DNA from: Anaerofustis sp. | GTDB lineage: Bacteria > Bacillota > Clostridia > Eubacteriales > Anaerofustaceae | Assembly: GCF_019420015.1 (NCBI RefSeq) | Contig: NZ_JAHZIA010000008.1 | Coordinates: forward strand, 23,322 to 87,321 | Direction: 5' to 3' | DNA: 64,000 nt | Part shown: positions 34,257 to 43,290 of the stretch, one piece after another | How the letters are laid out: each line of letters opens with the position of its first letter | Numbering within the stretch: the first letter of the stretch is position 1 | Program-made: the position numbers and the translations under genes | The notes under the pieces: generated by a model | Seen by the model: only the letters and a program-made list of their open reading frames with translations | What the model was told of the DNA's origin: nothing | Databases searched by the model: none

Positions 34257-35062
34257 AACATCCCCGTATACAAAGTTCTCTCTATTATATTTTCGATGAC
34301 ATGACATACGGGATCATTATTATTATCAAGATCCAAAACAACATCACTTGCTTCTTTTAGTTTTTTACTGCCGTTTGCAACACTTACACCAAGGGCAGCA
34401 TTTTTAATCAAAGGAAGATCATTATCACTATCTCCAACTGCTATAATCTCTTCTTCTTTTACATTTAATTTATCGGCAACTTCCATTAATGTAACAAATT
34501 TATCTATCCCTTTAGGATAAAAATCTATCAAAACTCTATAAGAAACACATCCCGTTATAGTTTCATATTTCTTTGATAATATTCTATTTACATCTTCTTC
34601 GGTTTCATAATATGCACAAATTTTAAACGGATTTGGAACATCTAAAATATCTTTTAACTTAATAAAATGAGCTTCACCATTATTTGGGCGCATTGTAGTA
34701 ACACAGCTTTTATCCTCTGTTTCGTACCACATTCCCGTTTCATTTGTAACCACAAAAGATTTACATGTTTTTCTCAAATGCTTTACAAGACGCTTGTAAT
34801 CTTCTTTATCAAAAACTTTTATAAAGCTTACTTCACCTTTTGTATTAAAATAACTTATACCGTTATCCGCAACATGATAACAATTATCAAGCTCAAGACT
34901 TTCTGAAACAGGAAGTACACCTTTATAATATCTTCCACTTGATAAAACAACATATACACCTAAATCTTTACATTTTTTTATCGCCTCTACGGTCTTTGGT
35001 GTTACTTGTTTTTCATCATTAAATAATGTCCCATCTATATCAAGCGCTAAAATTTTATACAT
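34253..35062 (-). CDS. Cof-type HAD-IIB phosphatase
   Basis: The 269-residue protein has the nucleophile motif LALDIDGTLFND at residues 5-16, VVLSSGRYYKG near residue 38, a Cof-type cap, and the metal motif VGDSDNDLPLIKNA near residue 218. Such enzymes dephosphorylate sugar phosphates or nucleotides, and the substrate cannot be inferred. It lies 26 bases after asnS on the same strand and may be co-transcribed with it. Confidence 0.93.
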   Translation of the reverse strand: MYKILALDIDGTLFNDEKQVTPKTVEAIKKCKDLGVYVVLSSGRYYKGVLPVSESLELDNCYHVADNGISYFNTKGEVSFIKVFDKEDYKRLVKHLRKTCKSFVVTNETGMWYETEDKSCVTTMRPNNGEAHFIKLKDILDVPNPFKICAYYETEEDVNRILSKKYETITGCVSYRVLIDFYPKGIDKFVTLMEVADKLNVKEEEIIAVGDSDNDLPLIKNAALGVSVANGSKKLKEASDVVLDLDNNNDPVCHVIENIIERTLYTGMF

Positions 35063-35088
35063 AATTCACTACCCCTGTTTAATTTTAT

Positions 35089-36480
35089 CTAAAATTTTGC
35101 ATTATTTACTGTTCTTGGGAAAGGAATAACATCCCTTATATTTTTCATACCTGAAAGATACATTATAAGTCTTTCAAATCCGAGTCCGAAGCCTGCGTGT
35201 TTTACTCCTCCATATCTTCTAAGGTCTAAATACCACTGCATACTTTCCTTGTTCATTCCAAGTTCATCCATTCTCTTTTCCAAAATATCAAGCCTTTCTT
35301 CTCTTTGGCTTCCTCCGATAATTTCACCAACACCCGGAACCAATAAGTCTACAGCCGCAACAGTTTTATTGTCATCATTCATCCTCATATAGAAAGCCTT
35401 TATTTCTTTTGGATAATCCGTAACAAAAACAGGAGCTTTAAAATGCTTCTCTGTCAAATATCTTTCATGTTCTGTTTGAAGATCAAGTCCCCACTCAACG
35501 GGATACTCGAATTTTTCATTTGCATTTTTAAGTATTTCTATCGCTTCTGTATAAGTAATTCTCTTGAATGTTGAATTGACAATACCCTTAAGTCTTTCTA
35601 TAAGTCCTTTGTCTACGAATCTGTTAAAGAAATTTATTTCGTTTTCTGCTTTATCAAGAGCATAATTTATAACATATTTCATCATATCCTCTGCCAAATC
35701 CATATCATCATTTAAATCCGCAAAGGCAATTTCCGGTTCAACCATCCAAAATTCTGCCGCATGTCTAGGTGTATTGGAATTTTCAGCTCTGAAAGTAGGA
35801 CCAAATGTATATACATTCTTAAAAGCCAGAGCAAATGCTTCTGCCTGAAGTTGCCCTGATACCGTAAGATATGTCTCGTCAGCAAAAAAGTCCTGGGCAT
35901 AATCTATATCATTATAATCATCAAGCGGCGGATTTTTCACATCTAAAGTTGTAACCTGAAACATTTCTCCTGCCCCTTCACAGTCACTTGCCGTTATCAA
36001 AGGGGTGTTGACATAAACAAAATCTCTGGTTTGAAAAAACTCATGTATGGCAAAAGCAATCAATGAACGCAATCTGAATACAGCGTTAAAACTATTTCCT
36101 CTCGGTCTTAAATGTGCTATTTCTCTTAAATACTCAAAAGTATGTCTTTTCTTTTGAAGAGGATAAGAAGGCTCGCTGTCTGCAAGAAGAAAAACATTAC
36201 TTGCTTTAATTTCAAAATCCTGTTTCATATCCGGAGTAGCAACCAATATACCTTTTACCTCTATCCCACTGCAAGCATGATACTTAGTCACTTCTTCATA
36301 ATTGTCAATTTTGTCTTTTTCAATAACGACTTGTACATTTTTAAAGCTAGTTCCGTCGTTTATTTCTATAAATCCAAATTGATTGGATGAACGTATCGTT
36401 CTTATCCATCCGTTTACTGTAATTTCCTTTCCTTCATATAAGTTATAATTTTCAAATAAATGCTTAGTATTTATTATCAT
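35089..36480 (-). CDS. asnS: Asparaginyl-tRNA synthetase
   Basis: The 463-residue protein has an N-terminal OB-fold anticodon-binding domain ([20 protein letters not shown]) and a class II catalytic core: motif 2 near [21 protein letters not shown] and motif 3 in the C-terminal [30 protein letters not shown] is characteristic of AsnRS. It attaches Asn to tRNA-Asn in the cytosol. No T-box leader is visible in the 157 bases upstream. AAGGAG precedes the ATG. Confidence 0.96.
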   Translation of the reverse strand: MIINTKHLFENYNLYEGKEITVNGWIRTIRSSNQFGFIEINDGTSFKNVQVVIEKDKIDNYEEVTKYHACSGIEVKGILVATPDMKQDFEIKASNVFLLADSEPSYPLQKKRHTFEYLREIAHLRPRGNSFNAVFRLRSLIAFAIHEFFQTRDFVYVNTPLITASDCEGAGEMFQVTTLDVKNPPLDDYNDIDYAQDFFADETYLTVSGQLQAEAFALAFKNVYTFGPTFRAENSNTPRHAAEFWMVEPEIAFADLNDDMDLAEDMMKYVINYALDKAENEINFFNRFVDKGLIERLKGIVNSTFKRITYTEAIEILKNANEKFEYPVEWGLDLQTEHERYLTEKHFKAPVFVTDYPKEIKAFYMRMNDDNKTVAAVDLLVPGVGEIIGGSQREERLDILEKRMDELGMNKESMQWYLDLRRYGGVKHAGFGLGFERLIMYLSGMKNIRDVIPFPRTVNNAKF

Positions 36481-36590
36481 TTAAATTCTCCTTAAATTCC
36501 CGAATTTGGTTTTATTATAACATATTTTTTTTCAATAGCCAATTTTACATATAAAATATAAATTATTAATTAAAAATTATCTCAAAAGTG

Positions 36591-36619
36591 TTGACAACTT
36601 ACAAATTTTGGGGTATACT
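36591..36619 (+). promoter_or_regulatory. Sigma-A promoter of the tRNA cluster
   Basis: Consensus TTGACA (36591-36596), a 17-base spacer, and TATACT (36614-36619) lie about 19 bases before the first tRNA. Confidence 0.85.
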
Positions 36620-36637
36620 ATTTAAGCATTTGTAAGT

Positions 36638-36711
36638 GCGGGTGTAGCTCAGTGGTAGAGCCCTGGCCTTCCAAGCCAGTCGCGAGGGTTCGATTCCCTT
36701 CACCCGCTCCA
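36638..36711 (+). tRNA. tRNA-Gly (anticodon TCC)
   Basis: The 74-base cloverleaf includes encoded CCA. Acceptor GCGGGTG pairs with CACCCGC. The anticodon stem CTGGC/GCCAG encloses CTTCCAA, giving anticodon TCC. It is first in a four-tRNA transcript. Confidence 0.95.
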
Positions 36712-36723
36712 TTATTTAATCAT

Positions 36724-36800
36724 GCGCCTGTAGCTCAGTTGGATAGAGCAACGGCCTTCTAAGCCGTGTGTCAGGAGTTCGAATCTCTTCAGGCGCGCCA
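36724..36800 (+). tRNA. tRNA-Arg (anticodon TCT)
   Basis: The 77-base cloverleaf includes encoded CCA. Acceptor GCGCCTG pairs with CAGGCGC. Anticodon stem ACGGC/GCCGT encloses CTTCTAA, giving TCT, which reads AGA/AGG codons. Confidence 0.95.
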
Positions 36801-36819
36801 TTATAAAATTTTGTTTGAT

Positions 36820-36895
36820 GGTGATTGTAGCTCAGCTGGTTAGAGCGCTGGATTGTGGCTCCAGAGGCCGTGGGTTCGAATCCCATCTTTCACCC
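36820..36895 (+). tRNA. tRNA-His (anticodon GTG)
   Basis: The cloverleaf includes the extra G(-1) opposite C73 and encoded CCA. Anticodon stem CTGGA/TCCAG encloses TTGTGGC, giving GTG. The acceptor stem GTGATTG faces CTTTCAC, which leaves two adjacent U-U mismatches at the fifth and sixth pairs, while the T and D arms look normal. Confidence 0.9.
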
Positions 36896-36903
36896 CATAA
36901 CAT

Positions 36904-36978
36904 AGGGGTATAGCCAAGTCGGTAAGGCAACGGACTTTGACTCCGTGATCGTAGGTTCGAGTCCTGCTACCCCTGCCA
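36904..36978 (+). tRNA. tRNA-Gln (anticodon TTG)
   Basis: The 75-base cloverleaf includes encoded CCA. Acceptor AGGGGTA pairs fully with TACCCCT. Anticodon stem ACGGA/TCCGT encloses CTTTGAC, giving TTG. It is last in the first tRNA transcript. Confidence 0.95.
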
Positions 36979-36990
36979 TATGCGCAAATT

Positions 36991-37017
36991 AATCGAATGA
37001 GTTTCATTCGATTTTTT
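36991..37017 (+). terminator. Terminator of the four-tRNA transcript
   Basis: AATCGAATGA (36991-37000) pairs with TCATTCGATT (37003-37012) and is followed by TTTTT. Confidence 0.88.
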
Positions 37018-37027
37018 ATTTTTTCTA

Positions 37028-37056
37028 TTGATAATTTAAAAATTTTATTATATCAT
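37028..37056 (+). promoter_or_regulatory. Sigma-A promoter of the second tRNA-Gln
   Basis: TTGATA (37028-37033), a 17-base spacer and TATCAT (37051-37056) lie 12 bases before the tRNA. Confidence 0.6.
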
Positions 37057-37068
37057 ATTATATATTAT

Positions 37069-37144
37069 AGGGGTATCGCCAAGCTGGTAAGGCAATAGAT
37101 TCTGGCTCTATCACGCGCAGGTTCGAGTCCTGCTACCCCCGCCA
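37069..37144 (+). tRNA. tRNA-Gln (anticodon CTG)
   Basis: The 76-base cloverleaf includes encoded CCA. Anticodon stem ATAGA/TCTAT encloses TTCTGGC, giving CTG. The body closely resembles the TTG isoacceptor 165 bases upstream, which suggests duplication. The first acceptor pair is A-C, and a weak first pair is usual for tRNA-Gln. Confidence 0.93.
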
Positions 37145-37155
37145 AAAGATAAAAT

Positions 37156-37190
37156 AAACCCGATCGTTATTCTATAACAATCGGGTTTTT
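37156..37190. terminator. Terminator between tRNA-Gln(CTG) and dhaL
   Basis: AAACCCGATCGTTAT (37156-37170) pairs with ATAACAATCGGGTTT (37174-37188) with one mismatch, then TT. It lies between convergent transcripts and may serve both. Confidence 0.85.
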
Positions 37191-37204
37191 ATATAGCTTT
37201 TAAC

Positions 37205-37822
37205 TTATAAGATATCGTATAAACATTCTATCATATACGTAAAAGAAGTTGCTCCGGGATCCTGATGCCCTAAACTCCTCTGCCCTATGTAACTGGCTCT
37301 GCCTTTTGTTGCAACAATTGTTTTGGTATATTCAACCCCTTCTTGTGATGCATTCAATGTTTTTCTCATTGCACTTTTTACATCACCGTTTTCAAGCTCA
37401 GACTTGAAAGCTTCATATGCGGGAATCATAGAATCAAGCATAGTCTTCTCGCCCTTATCCGATTTACCCCTCATTTTTACACCTTCAATGGCAGCTTCCA
37501 TTATATTGATAAAATCATCACCATCAAGTTCTTCTTTCCCTGCACAAACTGCTCCGGCTTTCATAAAAGCCGTACCATACAGAGGACCGGCAGCACCCCC
37601 TACCGTAGAAACCAACGTCATCCCTACAGTTTTTAAGACAGTACCGCAATCTTTATCTTTTAACGATGCAAGCTTTTCTTTCACTGCGCCAAAACCTCGT
37701 GCCATATTTATGCCATGATCTCCGTCTGCAATTTCACTGTCAAGATCAGTCAAATATTGTTTTTCGATTTCTATTTTATCTGCAATCTTTTCTATAAGTT
37801 CAATTAATTTATCCTTTGTCAA
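37205..37822 (-). CDS. dhaL: Dihydroxyacetone kinase ADP-binding subunit
   Basis: The 205-residue protein has the Mg-ADP site Asp cluster in TDLDSEIADGDHGINMARGF near residue 27, VGGAAGPLYGTAF near residue 75, and ASYIGQRSLGHQDPGA at the C-terminus. It carries ADP as a bound coenzyme, is rephosphorylated by DhaM and passes phosphate to dihydroxyacetone on DhaK. It follows dhaK by 11 bases. Confidence 0.95.
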   Translation of the reverse strand: MTKDKLIELIEKIADKIEIEKQYLTDLDSEIADGDHGINMARGFGAVKEKLASLKDKDCGTVLKTVGMTLVSTVGGAAGPLYGTAFMKAGAVCAGKEELDGDDFINIMEAAIEGVKMRGKSDKGEKTMLDSMIPAYEAFKSELENGDVKSAMRKTLNASQEGVEYTKTIVATKGRASYIGQRSLGHQDPGATSFTYMIECLYDIL

Positions 37823-37833
37823 TTTTCTTCTCC

Positions 37834-38826
37834 TTATAATGTTTTAAACGCAGGAGTGTTTGCACTGCTGTCAAGAAGAGCCTTTAATTCTTCGTCCAAC
37901 TTAAGCAAACTTATCGAAAATCCCGCCATTTCTATTGATGTCATATAATGACCGACAAAGTTTTTATAAATTTTAATCCCTTTGTCTTTTAAAATATCGG
38001 CTAACTTATTCCCTATTATATATAGCTCCATTAAAGGAGTTGCACCTGAATCGTTTATCATAACGGCAACTTCGCTTCCTTCATAATCCAAGTCCTTAAG
38101 TATACAGTCAACTAGATGTTCGGTTACTTCATCAGCAGTAGCCAATCGTTCTTTATGGGTACCGGGTTCTCCGTGAATACCTATTCCCACTTCCATTTCA
38201 TCATCACTTATTTCAAATCCGGGTTTTCCGGCAGCCGGAACAGTACAAGGTGAAATGGCAACCCCCATGGTTCTGACATTCGCTATTACTTTTTCAGCCA
38301 CAGATTTAACATCTTCAAGGCTTCTTCCTTCTTCTGCGGCAGCCCCGGCTATTTTATGAACAAATACCGTTCCGGCAACACCTCTTCGTCCTGTTGTATA
38401 AAGGCTGTCTTTAACTGCCACATCATCATTCACAATAACTTGTTCAACTTTGATATCTTCCATCCCGGCCATATCTGCTGCCATATCAAAATTCATTACA
38501 TCCCCGGTATAATTTTTTATTATCAACAAAGCTCCTTTTCCATCGTCAACAGCCTTAATAGCTTCATATATCTGATCCGGAGTCGGAGAAGTAAACACAG
38601 GTCCGGCAACGGCTGCATCCAGCATACCATAGCCAACATATCCGGCATGTGCCGGTTCATGACCGCTTCCGCCACCGCTTACCAATGCAACTTTATCTTT
38701 CTTTTTTTCCTTTCTTACAATTACATCAAACCCATCCAATCTTTTTACATATTCAGGATGCATTTTCATAATGCCGTCTAACATCTCATTTTCTACGTTC
38801 TCAGGTTTATTAATAAATTTTTTCAT
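37834..38826 (-). CDS. dhaK: Dihydroxyacetone kinase substrate-binding subunit
   Basis: The 330-residue protein has GGGSGHEPAHAGYVGYGMLD near residue 52, the family Gly-rich loop, and IGIHGEPGTHKER near residue 213, holding the His that binds dihydroxyacetone covalently. INDSGATPLMELYI is also typical. With dhaL it forms an operon read from its own promoter. The phosphate donor DhaM is encoded at 5645-6022. Confidence 0.96.
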   Translation of the reverse strand: MKKFINKPENVENEMLDGIMKMHPEYVKRLDGFDVIVRKEKKKDKVALVSGGGSGHEPAHAGYVGYGMLDAAVAGPVFTSPTPDQIYEAIKAVDDGKGALLIIKNYTGDVMNFDMAADMAGMEDIKVEQVIVNDDVAVKDSLYTTGRRGVAGTVFVHKIAGAAAEEGRSLEDVKSVAEKVIANVRTMGVAISPCTVPAAGKPGFEISDDEMEVGIGIHGEPGTHKERLATADEVTEHLVDCILKDLDYEGSEVAVMINDSGATPLMELYIIGNKLADILKDKGIKIYKNFVGHYMTSIEMAGFSISLLKLDEELKALLDSSANTPAFKTL

Positions 38827-38846
38827 ATAAAAACCTCCTTTTGTAA

Positions 38847-38875
38847 ATTATATCACAGCAAATTAATTTTCTCAA
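38847..38875 (-). promoter_or_regulatory. Sigma-A promoter of dhaKL
   Basis: TTGAGA (38875-38870), a 17-base spacer and TATAAT (38852-38847) on the minus strand, with AGGAGG shortly before dhaK. Confidence 0.7.
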
Positions 38876-38898
38876 AATTAAACAAACTTTTAATTTAA

Positions 38899-38926
38899 AT
38901 AAAAAAGACCTCAAAAGAGATCTTTA
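38899..38926 (-). terminator. Intrinsic terminator after the DeoR gene
   Basis: On the minus strand AAAGATCTC (38925-38917) pairs with GAGGTCTTT (38912-38904) through one G-U pair and is followed by TTTATTT. It overlaps the stop codon. Confidence 0.75.
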
Positions 38927-39685
38927 TTTGGCTAATAAAACATCAACACCTTTTTCCTTAAAAGCCCTTATGTCTTCTTCGCTCATATCATCGGTAATAA
39001 TGTAATCGAAATCCTCTATTTCTGCAAATTTAATTAACATTTTCTGATTTAACTTGGAATGATCTATAAGAGCAACAACTTTATCTGCATTTTTAATCAT
39101 TGCTTGTTTTACGGGCATTTCAGTAAAAGATTTTACGCTTGCTCCATAATTTATATCAATACCGTCTAAGCCTATAAAGGCAATATCCGAATGAGTATTT
39201 TCAAATAAATGTTCCGATGTTGCCCCCAAAAGAGAAAATACGGATTTTTCTATATATCCACCGGAAACCAAAACTTTTGCCTTTGAATCAAGAGCAAGTT
39301 TATAAGCAGATTTTACATCGTTTGTTATAACCATAACCTCTTTATCCAAAATGTTTGGAACAACATGATACGGAGTAGATCCTCCGTCTATTATAATAGT
39401 ATTCCCTTCTTCAACCAGTTTTGCGGCAACTTTACCTATTTTTTCCTTTTCTTCTCTGAATGTTTTGTCCTTTTGATAATGAGGCGTTTCCGTAGAAAGA
39501 ATACTCTCGACAGAAGTGGCTCCTCCGTGTGTTTTCAAGACTTTTCCCATATTAGCAAGTTCAATTAAATCTTTTCTTATGGTTACATTCGAAACATTCA
39601 GCATTTTAGACAACTCTTTAACGCTTGCTTCTTTTTTCTCATAAATATATTGTAAAATAGCTTCCTGTCTTTGTTCTTTATACAT
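38924..39685 (-). CDS. DeoR-family transcriptional regulator
   Basis: From ATG at 39685 (GGAGG upstream; the ATG four codons earlier overlaps that site) the protein has 253 residues. An N-terminal DeoR helix-turn-helix (YKEQRQEAILQYIYEKKEAS; LNVSNVTIRKDLIELANMG) is followed by a sugar-phosphate-sensing DeoRC domain (TIIDGGSTPYHVV; IAFIGLDGID; VALIDHSKLNQ). It lies directly upstream of dhaKL on the same strand, so it is a likely regulator of that operon, with a triose or hexose phosphate as effector. This target is inferred from position. Confidence 0.92.
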   Translation of the reverse strand: MYKEQRQEAILQYIYEKKEASVKELSKMLNVSNVTIRKDLIELANMGKVLKTHGGATSVESILSTETPHYQKDKTFREEKEKIGKVAAKLVEEGNTIIIDGGSTPYHVVPNILDKEVMVITNDVKSAYKLALDSKAKVLVSGGYIEKSVFSLLGATSEHLFENTHSDIAFIGLDGIDINYGASVKSFTEMPVKQAMIKNADKVVALIDHSKLNQKMLIKFAEIEDFDYIITDDMSEEDIRAFKEKGVDVLLAK

Positions 39686-39715
39686 ACTATCCTCCATGTA
39701 AAAATTTATAAACCT

Positions 39716-39755
39716 TTACATATATAAATGTAACAAATATAAAATTGTTTGTCAA
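39716..39755 (-). promoter_or_regulatory. Promoter and candidate operator of the DeoR gene
   Basis: TTGACA (39755-39750) stands 17 bases before a weak TACATT on the minus strand. TTACAT (39716-39721) and ATGTAA (39728-39733) form an inverted repeat across the -10 region, a plausible autoregulatory site. Confidence 0.45.
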
Positions 39756-39801
39756 TTATTAATTTTCATTTACTTGTCTTTTCCATAAAAAAAAACAACA
39801 A

Positions 39802-39834
39802 TTAAATTTCTTTAACTTTTAAAAAGAAATTTAA
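39802..39834. repeat. Perfect 12-bp inverted repeat
   Basis: TTAAATTTCTTT (39802-39813) and AAAGAAATTTAA (39823-39834) around a nine-base loop. It is not attached to either flanking gene end, so it is not an obvious terminator. Confidence 0.6.
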
Positions 39835-40181
39835 CAATTATTTAAATATATAATTTAAATTTCCAGTTTAGGTTAACTGCAAGACCTCAATTTCTTAACA
39901 TTTCTCTTCCATTAAAAAATTTACATCTAACAGATATCATATAAAAAATATTACTTAAAAGGATATTTTTGTTAAATAAAAAACGAGTACAATTAAAAAC
40001 CTTCCAATATTCCTTAATAGAAATACATTTATTTAAAATCATATAAATATTAAAATTAATATATAATCATAAATAACAATACCAACTCAATCAATTAAAA
40101 AAATTATTGTTTATAATATTTGCTATAAAAATAAAATTAATATATAATTTACTCTGTTAAACAAATAAAGGAGAAGATAAA

Positions 40182-41930
40182 ATGCCTTTTGACTCTATCA
40201 CGACTTATGCATTAATAAAAGAATTAACCGACAAGCTTGTCGGTAATAAGATAAATAAAATATATATGCCGACAAAATACGAAGTAGTACTGCATACTTT
40301 CGGCAACGATAAAAATATGTTACTGATAAATGCGGGATCTTCAACCCCCAGGGTGCACTTTATAGAAAGTTACAACGCTTCGATGAACGAACCTTTCGGC
40401 TTTTGTATGTTGCTTAGAAAATATCTTACGGGAGCAATAATCACAGGGGTTGAAGGATATGAATTTGACAGAATAATACAAATTCATTTTGAAAGTATAA
40501 ACTTACTAGGCGAATATCAAAATTTAACATTAATCGCAGAAGTGATGGGAAGGAACTCAAATTTAATTTTGGTTGATGACGAAAGCGGAAAAATAATAGA
40601 CTCCATAAAACATATAAGACCGGATAATCCTCTAATGAGAGAAGTTGTTCCCAAAATAGATTACGAGTATCCTACAAAAGATAGATTAAACCCCCTTGAT
40701 TTCAACGAATTTCTTGCAGTGGACAATATATTAAGACATAAAGAAAAAACATTAAAAAGTGCCTTAATGAGTACTTTTAACGGAATAAGTCCGATTATAT
40801 ACAGCGAAATAATAGATAAATCAAATTTGGATTATAATATAGGCATTGAATCTCTCGAAAAAAAAGAAATAGAATATATTGTCAATAAAGTAAAAGAATA
40901 TTTTAAAAACATAGATTCAAAATTAAATTATATCATTTATAAAAAAGACGGTAAAAACGAAGATTATGTATGTACCGAAATAGAATCATATAACAAACTT
41001 GACAAAGAATCTTTCTCTTCCCCATCTTTAATGATAGACGAATATTACAGAGAAACAGACCGATTAAACAGATTAAAAGTAGTATACAAAGATGTTTACA
41101 ATATTATAAACAGATCACTGGCAAGAGAAGAGCACAAGCTCGAACTGAGAAGAAAAGATTTATCAAAAGCTCAAGGAAGTGAAAAATTTAATATAAAAGG
41201 ACAATTATTACTTTCAAATCTGCATCTTATAAAAAAGGGAGATAAAAACATAACCGTTTTAAACTTCTTTAAAGAGCCTTATGAAGATATCACAATATCT
41301 TTAAACCCGGCTCTATCTCCCAGCGAAAATGCAAATAAATATTTTAAAAAATATACAAAACTCGAAAACTCAAAAAAATATTTGGAAAAACTTATTAAAG
41401 AAGGAGAAGAAAATGTTTACTTTCTTGAATCCCAATCTCTGTATTTGGAAAGAGCAAAAACGTATCCTGAAGTGGAAGAAATAAAGCAAGTTTTGGAAAA
41501 TTTGGGATATATAAGAAAAAAGAAAAAGAAACACAATCTAAAACAGGTAAAAAAATTGGTATTCAAAAGCAGTGACGGATATGAAATATACGTCGGAAGG
41601 AACTCGATGGATAATGATTATTTAACCAGAAAATTTGCTTTAAAGACAGATTTGTGGATTCATACAAAAGATATCCCCTCTTCTCATGTTATAATTAGAA
41701 CAAATAACGGAGTTTATTCAAAAGAAGCATTGGAACTTGGGTGTAAATTATGCGTATATTATTCAAAAGCAAAAAACTCATCCAATGTAGCCGTTGATTA
41801 TACTTATATAAAGTATGTAAAGAAACCAAGCGGAATGAAAGACGGCAAAGTTATATATACCGATAACGAAACGGTACAGGTAACATTAAGCGAAGAAGAC
41901 ATTAAGATGATAGATAAATTAAGTAATTAA
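40182..41930 (+). CDS. rqcH: Ribosome-associated quality-control protein RqcH (NFACT family)
   Basis: The 582-residue protein has an NFACT-N domain (start MPFDSITTYALIKELTDKL; FCMLLRKYLTGA), a long helical coiled-coil middle (about residues 280-440) and a C-terminal NFACT-R domain (KTDLWIHTKDIPSSHVIIR). RqcH binds obstructed 50S subunits and directs addition of C-terminal alanine tails to stalled nascent chains. GGAG precedes the ATG. It lies 13 bases upstream of der. Confidence 0.95.
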   Translation: MPFDSITTYALIKELTDKLVGNKINKIYMPTKYEVVLHTFGNDKNMLLINAGSSTPRVHFIESYNASMNEPFGFCMLLRKYLTGAIITGVEGYEFDRIIQIHFESINLLGEYQNLTLIAEVMGRNSNLILVDDESGKIIDSIKHIRPDNPLMREVVPKIDYEYPTKDRLNPLDFNEFLAVDNILRHKEKTLKSALMSTFNGISPIIYSEIIDKSNLDYNIGIESLEKKEIEYIVNKVKEYFKNIDSKLNYIIYKKDGKNEDYVCTEIESYNKLDKESFSSPSLMIDEYYRETDRLNRLKVVYKDVYNIINRSLAREEHKLELRRKDLSKAQGSEKFNIKGQLLLSNLHLIKKGDKNITVLNFFKEPYEDITISLNPALSPSENANKYFKKYTKLENSKKYLEKLIKEGEENVYFLESQSLYLERAKTYPEVEEIKQVLENLGYIRKKKKKHNLKQVKKLVFKSSDGYEIYVGRNSMDNDYLTRKFALKTDLWIHTKDIPSSHVIIRTNNGVYSKEALELGCKLCVYYSKAKNSSNVAVDYTYIKYVKKPSGMKDGKVIYTDNETVQVTLSEEDIKMIDKLSN

Positions 41931-41943
41931 GGAGAAAATAAAC

Positions 41944-43263
41944 ATGAAAGAACCTTTTGTTGCACTTATCGGACGTCCGAACACCGGTAAATCAACTTTA
42001 TTCAATAAAATATCGGGAAAAAGAATTTCAATAGTCGAAGATACCCCGGGAGTTACAAGAGACAGAATAATCACAGATACATCATGGGGAGGGAACAGTT
42101 TCTTCTTGATAGATACCGGAGGAATCGAACCTAAAAGCGACGATATCATTTTAAAACAAATGAAAAGACAGGCAAACCTTGCAATAGACATGGCAGATGT
42201 CATAGTTTTGGTTGTAGACGGAAGAAACGGGGTTACCGCTTCAGACAGAGACGTTGCAACAATGATAAGAAAAAGCGGGAAACCGTGTGTACTGGCAGTA
42301 AACAAGATCGATTCCTTCGATATAGACTATTTGAGATATGAATTTTATGATTTAGGACTTGACGAACCTATTGCAATAAGTGCGGAACATGCTCTTGGAT
42401 TCGGAGATTTGTTGGATGAAATAGTCAAACATTTTCCTGAAAACAAAAAAGGCATCGAAGAAGAAGACAGAACCAAAATTGCGGTTGTGGGAAAACCAAA
42501 TGCGGGGAAATCAACCTTGGTAAATACACTACTGGGAGAAAACAGAGTAATAGTAAGTAATATTTCGGGAACAACAAGAGATGCGATAGACACTATTTTC
42601 AACTATGAAGGTAAAAATTACACATTAATCGATACTGCGGGAATAAGAAAAAAAGCAAAGATATATGACGATATAGAGCACTATTCCACTATACGAGCAA
42701 TAGGAGCGATAGAAAGAAGTGACATATGTCTGCTCATGATTGATGCCATGGAAGGGGTAACCGATCAGGATGTAAAAATCGCAGGTCTGATAAAAGACAG
42801 ATATAAAGCCGTAATAATTATAATAAATAAATGGGACTTGGTCGAAAAAGAAACAAACACAATGAAAGAAATGGAAAAAAAGGTTAGAAATTCACTCTAT
42901 TTCCTAGACTTTGCACCGATTCTGTTTATAAGTGCAACCGAGAAAAAAAGAACTCATAAACTTATGCCTTTAATAGAAGAAGTCCTAAAAGAATACGATA
43001 AACGAATCACAACAGGATTGTTAAACGAAGTTATGGGAGATGCCGTTATGATGAATAATCCTCCGGCAAAAGGCACGAAAAGGATGAAAATATACTACAC
43101 ATCCCAAGTGGCAACAACACCGCCTACTTTTGTAATATTCGTAAACGACCCCGAACTTGAGCAGGATTCTTATTCTAGATACTTAATAAATAAAATAAGA
43201 GAAGCATTTACTTTTAAGGGTAGCCCAATAAAGCTTATTTATAGAAAAAAACAAGAAAATTAA
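41944..43263 (+). CDS. der: Ribosome-assembly GTPase Der (EngA)
   Basis: The 439-residue protein has two tandem GTPase domains: P-loops GRPNTGKSTLFN near residue 10 and GKPNAGKSTLVN near residue 184, each with DTxG (IDTGGIEP; DTAGIRKK) and NKxD (VNKIDS; INKWDL). A C-terminal KH-like domain follows. This double-GTPase layout is unique to Der, needed for 50S subunit maturation. In many Clostridia der is followed by plsY and spoIVA; here plsY lies elsewhere (11576-12199). Confidence 0.97.
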   Translation: MKEPFVALIGRPNTGKSTLFNKISGKRISIVEDTPGVTRDRIITDTSWGGNSFFLIDTGGIEPKSDDIILKQMKRQANLAIDMADVIVLVVDGRNGVTASDRDVATMIRKSGKPCVLAVNKIDSFDIDYLRYEFYDLGLDEPIAISAEHALGFGDLLDEIVKHFPENKKGIEEEDRTKIAVVGKPNAGKSTLVNTLLGENRVIVSNISGTTRDAIDTIFNYEGKNYTLIDTAGIRKKAKIYDDIEHYSTIRAIGAIERSDICLLMIDAMEGVTDQDVKIAGLIKDRYKAVIIIINKWDLVEKETNTMKEMEKKVRNSLYFLDFAPILFISATEKKRTHKLMPLIEEVLKEYDKRITTGLLNEVMGDAVMMNNPPAKGTKRMKIYYTSQVATTPPTFVIFVNDPELEQDSYSRYLINKIREAFTFKGSPIKLIYRKKQEN

Positions 43264-43290
43264 ATAATATAAAAAAAATAATTATATTTT

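Larger units (their letters stand above)
39686..40181. other. AT-rich divergent intergenic region between the DeoR gene and rqcH
   Basis: This 496-base stretch holds the DeoR promoter at its left end, a strong hairpin at 39802-39834, and otherwise very AT-rich sequence in which I see no gene. The rqcH promoter should lie near the right end, but several AT-rich hexamers compete. Confidence 0.5.

Noticed and set aside
36481..36637. Possible T-box leader before asnS
   Set aside because: The interval also holds the tRNA promoter, is too short, and shows no T-box sequence or specifier loop.
36638..37144. tRNA cluster as an integration site
   Set aside because: No integrase, phage gene or repeated tRNA 3' end was found on either side. 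The similarity of the two tRNA-Gln genes is explained by duplication.
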